DNA of 64,000 bases from Chloroflexota bacterium (GTDB taxonomy: Bacteria; Chloroflexota; Anaerolineae; Anaerolineales; Villigracilaceae): assembly GCA_016234555.1 (NCBI GenBank), contig JACRBJ010000087.1, positions 113,152-177,151 on the forward strand, in the 5' to 3' direction. The notes beneath the pieces are model-generated. The model was not told the DNA's origin. It saw nothing but the letters and a program-made list of their open reading frames with translations, and searched no databases. Position numbers and translations under genes: made by a program. Positions within the stretch are counted from its first letter, which is position 1, and the number at the start of each line of letters is the position of its first letter. Of the stretch, positions 35,101 to 40,830 are shown piece after piece.

Positions 35101-35866
35101 TGCTTTTGAGCGAGGCAGTAAAGGCGATCTTCCGTCCATCCGGAGACCAATCGGGATTGGCGTCGGTGAGTTCGCTTGTAAGGTCGGTCCGCGCGCTGCC
35201 ATCCACGTTCATCACGGCAATGCCCGCATCAGAGTCGATGCGGAAGGAAAATGCGATCTTCTGCCCGTCTGGCGACCAAGAAAGCCCCATCTCATTGGCC
35301 TTCCCAAAATCCTCCGATCGCGAAACATGCTTGGTAGGAAGCGAGGCGGAAACGAATCCCACTCTGGCTTCCGTCAGGCAGGTTTGTGCGCTTCCATCTG
35401 CGTTCATGATACAGACTTTGAAATCGTTCCTTTCACTATCCCGGTCTGATATGAACGCGATCCTCTGTCCATCCGGCGACCATTCCGGGTAATAATCGCC
35501 CGCCTTGTTATCCGTGAGGCGCGTCTGGTGCTGACCGTCCGCGTCCATCACGTAGATCTCGTCGTTGCCGTCGCGGTTCGAGACGAAGGCGATTTTCGTC
35601 CCGTCTGGTGACCAGGCAGGGAAATCTTCGCTCATCCCATCGAAGTTGGCAGTAAGGCGGGTTTGATGGCTGCCGTCCGCGTCCATCACGTAGATCTCCG
35701 AGTTCCCGTCGCGGTTGGAAACGAAGACGACCCTTCCTTCGGCGGTCTCCAATGGTGCAGATTGGATGGGGGCAATCGGTGTCGAGGCGATTGGCGCAGC
35801 CAAAAACGAACAGGCCATCAGGAGAACGATGACCGTCAGAAACGGCAAGCGCATTTTTGTTTTCAT
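32183..35866 (-). CDS. secreted mosaic protein: PD40 propeller, FGE/SUMF1-like domain, WD40 propeller
   Basis: A 1227-residue exported protein. A signal peptide is followed by about six TolB-type PD40 repeats at 45-330 ('WSPDGTKIAFVSNRDG', 'YVMDADG'). A formylglycine-generating-enzyme-like domain spans 348-593 ('MAQVPAGMFQMGCDEKH', 'RLPTEAEWEKAARGSS', 'MFGNVGEWVSDWW', 'VLRGGDWNF', 'LGFRCA'). A carboxypeptidase-regulatory-like module lies near 628-700, then two beta-sandwich modules and a WD40-like propeller from about 935 to the end ('AFSPDGQTLA', 'VRLWRVSDG'). The FGE-type catalytic cysteines after RGG are absent (RGGDWNFDLEN), so that domain is probably structural or binding. It lacks the PCG-type tail of the BNR proteins. 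Probable role: cell-surface recognition. The start has GGAG upstream. Confidence 0.85.
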   Translation of the reverse strand: MKTKMRLPFLTVIVLLMACSFLAAPIASTPIAPIQSAPLETAEGRVVFVSNRDGNSEIYVMDADGSHQTRLTANFDGMSEDFPAWSPDGTKIAFVSNRDGNDEIYVMDADGQHQTRLTDNKAGDYYPEWSPDGQRIAFISDRDSERNDFKVCIMNADGSAQTCLTEARVGFVSASLPTKHVSRSEDFGKANEMGLSWSPDGQKIAFSFRIDSDAGIAVMNVDGSARTDLTSELTDANPDWSPDGRKIAFTASLKSMMDIYVINADGSGQTSLTDGEYNYLSSSPSWSADGSRIVFHTNRDGNSQIYVMNADGSGQTRLTDNSAQDWNPDWAHVPPPLLAAAPTAKTGYGDMAQVPAGMFQMGCDEKHNMGRICSGYGPPLHQVQLDDYQIDKTEVTNTAYAACVSDGGCTPPQVTSSATRPSYYANPQFADYPVVNVDWNQANAYCAWAGKRLPTEAEWEKAARGSSDTRPYPWGEQPPDCTLANFGGPNGCVGDTNAVGSYPFGASPYGVLDMFGNVGEWVSDWWEDEYYEYASIHNPLGPAEGMGHVLRGGDWNFDLENLDYRQSGFYSPFIVGYRSYANAGADNLGFRCAASAAEVGSPVPSGMLPALYTSTPASGVGTPQSGMANLIGRVLWNRQPVTNSKVSLCADKVCNPPVAKAITTSQGWYVFENVSPGKYIVLAHAVDPDSDDWFTFISPPDSNMRLGFLFLEQSPVTYDLIADQTLVMADINLYKFDLKLASPADGEKINQANPVITWEAYPGAAYYGLHLGLEVQPTIGEKVIGNTYTVTRALPDGTYAWSADAYNAYGEKIAKTGHYRWSFEMSGQAVSSIVTMKTPQDKATLKTGEDIIFTWEGRAPYFLLTVTDKSRNPVVDEARVEKTAYTLSGGLPSGDYTWEVQAYDNGQKISKGYDTFTFTVSDPAAAASAPIGSPFRAIDNTSYMESLAFSPDGQILAVGDDYSGAVRLWNLSSGSLLRTLQGADDHVPDLAFSPDGQTLAMAQYFNPPQVWRVADGTLLYTLAPTLVQRLAFSPDGSILAGVSEEGNLYLWQASDGTLLHSMEMAGSQSLAFSSDGSLLATGDRDGEVALWNVANGTQLRQMGQDSFYVECLAFSPDGGTLAAGSDDGAVRLWRVSDGTLLRTLRGKGERVLAVVFLPDGRLASFSQMTNAPSTDGALYLWHTSDGLLLLNLSVSGAGAKVAALSPDGRWLAVGDSEYGVSVWSVEN

Positions 35867-35990
35867 TTTTTATTTCTCCAGTGCTGGTATCCCCACTATA
35901 CAGATTTTCCTGTCCCGAGTCATGTGGCGAATGTCATGAAAAGCGCGGGGAGAGACGGGCTGTCCAGGTATATGGATACGGTCACCTCCG

Positions 35991-36076
35991 CTGAGAAGGT
36001 TTTGAAGCGCCTGGTTTTTGTCCATTATTCTGGCTCTGTCCATTGCCCGAATCCGTTTTGTATCCGTGTATGCCAA
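35991..36076 (-). pseudogene. relic of the 5' end of a STAND-WD40 gene
   Basis: On the minus strand this stretch reads 'AYTDTKRIRAMDRARIMDKN', then 'QALQNLLSGGD'. It matches the leader and first codons of the STAND gene at 43749-47705 ('AYTDIKWNRAMNGAIIMDKT', then 'QALQKLLNG'), including the untranslated part. Only about 13 codons of the protein survive before the sequence diverges. Confidence 0.7.
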
Positions 36077-36167
36077 TATTCGTGAGGTCACAAGAGGATG
36101 AATCTGAGTTGTCATTTGCCCATGTCGATTACCGATTTCGATAACAACTGAATTTAGGGTTATCTTT

Positions 36168-36215
36168 TCCCTCTCCATCAGGAGAGGGTGCCTGCGCGGC
36201 GGGCGGGAGAGGTCC
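36168..36215. repeat. dispersed repeat, copy 2
   Basis: CCCTCTCCATCAGGAGAGGG forms a nearly perfect palindrome (CCCTCTCC/GGAGAGGG around AT-CA), followed by TGCCTGCGCGGCGGGCGGGAGAGG. It matches copy 1 at 31745-31790. It lies exactly between the dnaE2 relic and the STAND-gene relic. Confidence 0.6.
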
Positions 36216-36220
36216 TTACG

Positions 36221-36383
36221 GTCACCACCTCCACCCTGAGATACGGCTCCCCGTGCTCGGCGTCCATCTCCATGACGCCCGTCACCAGCAGCGGGGCGCT
36301 TGTCCCGACGAGCGATTTTGCCGTGCAGTAGGCATCGAAGGATGGATTGAATCCCCGCCTCGCTGCAAGTCGTGACAAACTCC
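36221..36383 (-). pseudogene. relic of a dnaE2-like gene (fused N- and C-terminal scraps)
   Basis: Two pieces of the DnaE2-like protein at 40831-43752 are joined. 'REFVTTCSEAGIQSIL' matches the PHP-domain segment near residue 48. 'DAYCTAKSLVGTSAPLLVTG', followed by 'VMEMDAEHGEPYLRVE', matches its extreme C-terminus. The ~880 codons between them are deleted and the two pieces are in different frames. The C-terminal end runs into dispersed repeat copy 2. Confidence 0.75.
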
Positions 36384-36401
36384 CGCAGACATGCCATACG
36401 T

Positions 36402-36671
36402 TTACGCAGCGAGGTAGGTGGTCACCAGGAATTGAGAGTTCAGAAGATAAATTTGCCAATTGGAAAGAATGAAATCTGATTCACGTTCGACCTTACCAAT
36501 GTTCGTAACGCATCGGATCAACCAGCGGTCTACTAGTTTTGTACCAAGCCGGTCAGCTAAATAACCAATTGGCGTGAAAATGACCGGCTCGACATCAACA
36601 CCCAGATTTGCAGCAGCCACAATTGCCGCATTACTCAGGGAACATCGAAGCAGTCGCTTTCCGGTACTCAT
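36402..36671 (-). CDS. possible small protein, unrecognised
   Basis: An 89-codon frame with no clear ribosome site. It contains a hydrophobic/acidic segment ('SNAAIVAAANLGVDVEPVIF') and 'GYLADRLGTKLVDRWLIRC'. It partly adjoins the dnaE2 relic and may itself be a fragment of a lost gene. I cannot match it to a family. Confidence 0.25.
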   Translation of the reverse strand: MSTGKRLLRCSLSNAAIVAAANLGVDVEPVIFTPIGYLADRLGTKLVDRWLIRCVTNIGKVERESDFILSNWQIYLLNSQFLVTTYLAA

Positions 36672-36984
36672 GCCTGTGAAGGAATCGCATAAACGGCAAT
36701 AACCAGTGGAACCTGTTCAAGCTACGGGTAGCGGTAAATTTTCCCCGATTTTCTCTTCACGCCCTGCCGTGCACATCATTATCAGTTGGATGGGTGACAA
36801 TTAGCAACGGTCGTTGCCAGTCGCGTTGATTCCAGCGCAGCCTGCAACTTCTCATTTTCGATTGTGTCAGGATAATTGTTCTCGCGCTGTAACACACAGT
36901 GATTAACTCTTAATATTTCATTGGTACTTGATCCATCCAGCAAGAAAAAACTGTAATACCACGTTAGAGGGACAAATCAAATGT

Positions 36985-38394
36985 TTATGGGATTTGACAC
37001 CAGATAGTATCAACTCGGGGCCTTTCTCCCATACGATCCCAGAGTTCTTGTAGCGAATTTTGGCGCAAATTTCCAATGGCTGAAGCATAGGAAAACGTAC
37101 ATGGGCGGAGAGTCATATCAGCGCCAATTACCACGCTGGTATGTCCGCATGTACAAAGTGAAAGTAAAGTTATGGTGAGATCAGCATGTTCAGTTTTCCA
37201 CTGCTGTATTTGCTTGTGTATTTTGGGCAGCATTTCTACAGACAATGGCGTAATGTTTGAATTGCCTCCAAGCAGACCCGTTTTGTGAAATAAACTAATG
37301 TAGCATTCATGAATTTTGTGGCGCTTCATAAATACTGGCAGATCAGGTAAATCATCCACATTCTGGGAGTGCAAAGTGAAAACCATCCCTACACGAGGAA
37401 TGAAATTTTCCTGCGCTGTGAATACCGCCTGTTCAGCTTTTTGAAATGTTCCTTTAGCACGGGATTTTTCATGTGAGTTGGCAGTCAGTCCGTCGAAACT
37501 GATCTCAATGTGATTTAGCCCCGCGTGAGCCAGATTTCCAGCACGCTCTGGTGTAAGGAGATTTCCATCGGTAATTAGTTTTACGAAGATATTAGATTTT
37601 CGAAGACGGGCAATGACATCCTCCAAATCAGACCGCATCATGGCTTCGCCACCCAGTAAAGTAATATAGAATATCCCCATCTGCTCTATTTGTTTTATAA
37701 GGTCATCAAGTTCAATACCCAGGGGACCCTGCGTCTGATAATCCTTAAGATAGCAGATTTGGCAACGGGTATCACATATGGTTGTAATTTCCCAAATACA
37801 ATACCAAGGAATTCGGGAATGATGGAGCATAAATTGAATTTCGGGTGTGTGGAATTCTTTTATGACCTTTTGTTCTTCCGAAGACGCATTTAAAATTTGT
37901 TCCTGTTGTATAAGAAATCCCAAATGCATCAACCGTGCCAAAAACGGAAATACTTCGTCCTCACCGAATAACCTGATAACACGATTTCGAATCCTTCCAA
38001 TGCTTTCGCCGTTGATAATTGCGCGCCAGACTACAGATCCATATGGTCCAAGTACTAATAATGGGTTGTTGCCAGGCATGGATTTGGTGTTGAATAAAAC
38101 TGCCAGTTCTGGAGATTCGCTATAAAAACGCAGCCAGCGCCGAGCTGGAACAGGTATAAAATCATCAAGCAGGCTGGGGAGGGATGCCTTTCTTTTTGCT
38201 TTGTATACCAAACCAGCCTCTTTCAATTCATCTGTGACTTTCCCCATGTTATTGACATTTCCTTCGAACCAGGCTTTTGCCTCGACAGAATTCAAAAGAA
38301 AAGATCGGCCAGTCCCTCGCGCCAATAAACGGTAAGAGTTGTTCTCTTCTGGCAGTACAACGACACTACAGGATTTTAGCCAAACTTCTTTCAT
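36985..38394 (-). CDS. radical SAM enzyme with PqqD-like and SPASM-like regions
   Basis: A 469-residue enzyme. The radical SAM cluster motif C-x3-C-x2-C is Cys207/211/214 ('TTICDTRCQICYL'), with GGE at 248-250 and 'EISFDG' near 297. Residues 108-163 ('PLLVLGPYGSVVWRAIINGE', then 'LFGEDEVFPFLARLMHLGFL') look like a PqqD-type RiPP-recognition element, and the first 65 residues may be a second, weaker one. The C-terminus has cysteines 'LCTCG', 'LRPC' and 'IWCQ', suggesting a reduced SPASM auxiliary-cluster region. Such proteins usually modify a ribosomal peptide or protein. ATG 38394 overlaps the preceding TGA by one base. Last gene of an operon with two 2H-phosphoesterase-like proteins, an association I do not recognise. 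Confidence 0.8.
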   Translation of the reverse strand: MKEVWLKSCSVVVLPEENNSYRLLARGTGRSFLLNSVEAKAWFEGNVNNMGKVTDELKEAGLVYKAKRKASLPSLLDDFIPVPARRWLRFYSESPELAVLFNTKSMPGNNPLLVLGPYGSVVWRAIINGESIGRIRNRVIRLFGEDEVFPFLARLMHLGFLIQQEQILNASSEEQKVIKEFHTPEIQFMLHHSRIPWYCIWEITTICDTRCQICYLKDYQTQGPLGIELDDLIKQIEQMGIFYITLLGGEAMMRSDLEDVIARLRKSNIFVKLITDGNLLTPERAGNLAHAGLNHIEISFDGLTANSHEKSRAKGTFQKAEQAVFTAQENFIPRVGMVFTLHSQNVDDLPDLPVFMKRHKIHECYISLFHKTGLLGGNSNITPLSVEMLPKIHKQIQQWKTEHADLTITLLSLCTCGHTSVVIGADMTLRPCTFSYASAIGNLRQNSLQELWDRMGERPRVDTIWCQIP

Positions 38395-39119
38395 CAAAGC
38401 TCAATTCTCCCAACAGGGGTATACAAGTCTGTAAAATCAATTCTACTAATTGTGTAATGCCCTAATCTTTCCAAAAACACGCCAAACTCCTGAAGTTGCA
38501 TCTTGGTTATTGGTTTCATTAAATGTCCGATTTTTATATGCACAAGCTTGGGAATATTTGTTCTTAACTGTGGAAAAGATTCCGCCAGAGCACTCCGTAA
38601 CTGAAGAATTTTGTCATCAAAAACAAGGCATTTGACAAATAGGCGCCCCGTATGCGTCAGAAACAATCCACTCGTCAAGACTGAGATCGTTCCTAAGCGA
38701 AGTTTCGAAATAAAATGTTGGATTACTTTCAGCTCATCCATAGTAAGCGGAACGACTTCGTTGAATTCATAGTGGGAGCGATTTACGATTGTGATGTGAT
38801 ATGCCTCGGGAGGCACGTAAGCGAATACGGGAATGTCAGACTCTTCCTTCCCACGCATCCATCTTTCGATCAGTTGAGCTGCGTGATGGAACAATTTCTG
38901 CGTCTGCGCTTGTGGCAGCGAACAACCCAGCGCTATACCGGTTGGGGAATATGCAATTGATTTGAGAATCCAATGATCATCTTGAAATTTCACCAGGGTG
39001 TTTTTACAGATTTCGACCTCACTCTGGGAAATCCCCTTTTGTTGGACATCCCGCGCCAGACGTATATATTCTTTTCTGCAAATCAAAAGTTGTTGATTGC
39101 TTGTTTTCCTGTCATCCAA
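38394..39119 (-). CDS. 2H-phosphoesterase-like protein (soluble)
   Basis: A 241-residue protein with two short His motifs about 85 residues apart: 'AYHITIVN' (His108-x-Thr) and 'LVHIKIGH' (His194). Each lies at the end of a strand, as in the 2H superfamily (LigT/2'-5' RNA ligase and cyclic phosphodiesterases). The second motif has Lys instead of Thr/Ser, so catalysis may be altered. The start is taken as TTG 39119, because AAAGGAG lies seven bases upstream and it overlaps the previous gene by eight bases; the frame is open a few codons further. 2H enzymes act on 2',3'-cyclic or 2'-5' nucleotide linkages. The substrate here is unknown. Middle gene of the operon 40533-36985. Confidence 0.65.
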   Translation of the reverse strand: MDDRKTSNQQLLICRKEYIRLARDVQQKGISQSEVEICKNTLVKFQDDHWILKSIAYSPTGIALGCSLPQAQTQKLFHHAAQLIERWMRGKEESDIPVFAYVPPEAYHITIVNRSHYEFNEVVPLTMDELKVIQHFISKLRLGTISVLTSGLFLTHTGRLFVKCLVFDDKILQLRSALAESFPQLRTNIPKLVHIKIGHLMKPITKMQLQEFGVFLERLGHYTISRIDFTDLYTPVGRIEL

Positions 39120-40533
39120 AAGATATCTCCTTTGCAATTTGCCACGGACGTGCTAGTTGCGGGCGACGTAAAACAAATATGCTTTGCAGTTCAATGTGGC
39201 TTTGCGATACCTGCTCATAATACATTCGTTCGATTTCATCAAGGATTTTTTTGCGTTCCGCCGGGACGGCAGGCAAATTGGTCAATAAGGTAAAGTGTGG
39301 TTGAAATTTTTGCAAAATATATGGCGCGTGGTAATGCTGGATCATCCATTTTGCGCGCCCAGGATTCTCATCGCGATTTGGGTTTGCAGCACCAAGATCA
39401 TAATTGGACCCCGCTGCTACACGATAAAAACGTGACACCATTTCATGGTGCAGATATTCAAGCAGGCCTTGTGATTCCTGACATAAAATGGAAACACTGC
39501 CTTTATCCGGAAAACCGTCCTTAAATTGAAGTTCCAACTTGATAGGAGGCAGCCCTTGAACGACGAACTCAATCTCTTTTTGCAACAAGTCCATATCCCG
39601 TTGATGATATAGATAAAGAGCATCGGCAACAGTCAAGTGAAATCCAAATTCACCGGCATCACCTACATAAGGCGCAAAGGGTGAGAGAATCTGACGATTT
39701 TCATAAACATCAAACCCGACAATTTGGGAACCAAATTTATACAGAGGGCTTTCTGCTTCGGGGATCAAATAAACAGCACAAGGGGTTAATTTGTCCAATG
39801 AGACTTTTCGCCGATGATAAACATCCATCACCATTTGGGCGTCCGTGCTACTTGATTTTATGCGCTGGTATTGGCCTTCCATAAAATCTACCATTGGCCG
39901 ATCTGTTGGGCGGTTGCGCGAAAATTGCATAACCGGACTGAGGTTTCCCAGTAGAGCAAATCCGTAAGGATACAGGAAATAATCCGTATCTACAATGAAC
40001 ATAGCCACAGTAGGATAATTGGAAAAAAGGGATAATACGAAGTTTGGAGGATATCCAAGCTCCTTTTGCTTTTCGAGGATCGTTTCCACACGTTGAATCA
40101 GCCCTTGTTTGCCAACAGGGGGTTTGATATTGCCAATTTCTTCTTCGATTAAGCGGGATTCGATTTGGCGACTAAAGGGGTTGGCCAGGTAAATTTCAAG
40201 TTGACATTTATTTTTGGAGACCCGATCCAGTAAATCCAACAAAACAGGGTCTCGATGCAAAATATTAATCCCCGTTCCTATCAACACAATCCGATCTGCC
40301 TCGTGCGCCAACTTTTCAAAGCGTTGAGCGAATTCAGAACTGTCACTTCGAGAAAATAATTCGAAAGATGTCTTTTTTTCTGTAGAGCGATCAAATTCTA
40401 GTTCAATCCCTGCAAAATTTAGCTTTTTTAGGACACCTTTTCGGGCTAGTGAAACCAAAACCCATATAACTAGAATTAGCAGTGGCGCAAGAATGAACCA
40501 ATATTCTTTGGTGAAATTCAATAAATTTTCCAT
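39112..40533 (-). CDS. membrane-anchored protein with C-terminal 2H-phosphoesterase-like domain
   Basis: A 473-residue protein. The N-terminal transmembrane helix 'WFILAPLLILVIWVLVSLA' (12-30) is followed by a basic stretch, so the bulk is cytoplasmic. Residues 68-205 form an alpha/beta domain ('EADRIVLIGTGINILHRDP', 'LEIYLANPFSRQIESRLIEE', 'VAMFIVDTDYFLYPYGFAL'). This resembles phospholipase-D-like sensor/effector domains that lack the catalytic HKD motif. Residues 285-440 carry two His-x-Thr motifs, 'FGFHLTVAD' (299-301) and 'PHFTLLTN' (413-415), spaced as in 2H phosphoesterases. I start at 40533, where AAAGGAAAA precedes the ATG. First gene of the operon. A membrane-tethered 2H enzyme with a soluble one suggests nucleotide-signal or RNA-end processing at the membrane. 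The 297 bases upstream hold no gene I can see. Confidence 0.7.
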   Translation of the reverse strand: MENLLNFTKEYWFILAPLLILVIWVLVSLARKGVLKKLNFAGIELEFDRSTEKKTSFELFSRSDSSEFAQRFEKLAHEADRIVLIGTGINILHRDPVLLDLLDRVSKNKCQLEIYLANPFSRQIESRLIEEEIGNIKPPVGKQGLIQRVETILEKQKELGYPPNFVLSLFSNYPTVAMFIVDTDYFLYPYGFALLGNLSPVMQFSRNRPTDRPMVDFMEGQYQRIKSSSTDAQMVMDVYHRRKVSLDKLTPCAVYLIPEAESPLYKFGSQIVGFDVYENRQILSPFAPYVGDAGEFGFHLTVADALYLYHQRDMDLLQKEIEFVVQGLPPIKLELQFKDGFPDKGSVSILCQESQGLLEYLHHEMVSRFYRVAAGSNYDLGAANPNRDENPGRAKWMIQHYHAPYILQKFQPHFTLLTNLPAVPAERKKILDEIERMYYEQVSQSHIELQSIFVLRRPQLARPWQIAKEISFG

Positions 40534-40830
40534 ATCATTTTCCTTTCGATTGCAGGTGTCGCTTATGAAGAACAAGTCTGAACTGCTCTAAATTTCCACA
40601 ACTACATACAAAACCAATAATATGGAACAATAATATTCTTAAACCATTGACACTCTCAGGTAAATACATGTAAATAGATAGAAGTAATTCTTCTTTGCGA
40701 AGGCGATAGGATTTATATGGTGATTCTCCCTGTCTATTCGCAAATAATCTTTTGATGTCAATCCTGCTGATGCTACGCGCCCATCTTGCAAAGCCTCTCG
40801 TCCGAGTATAGACCAGAGGGACAGATTTGT

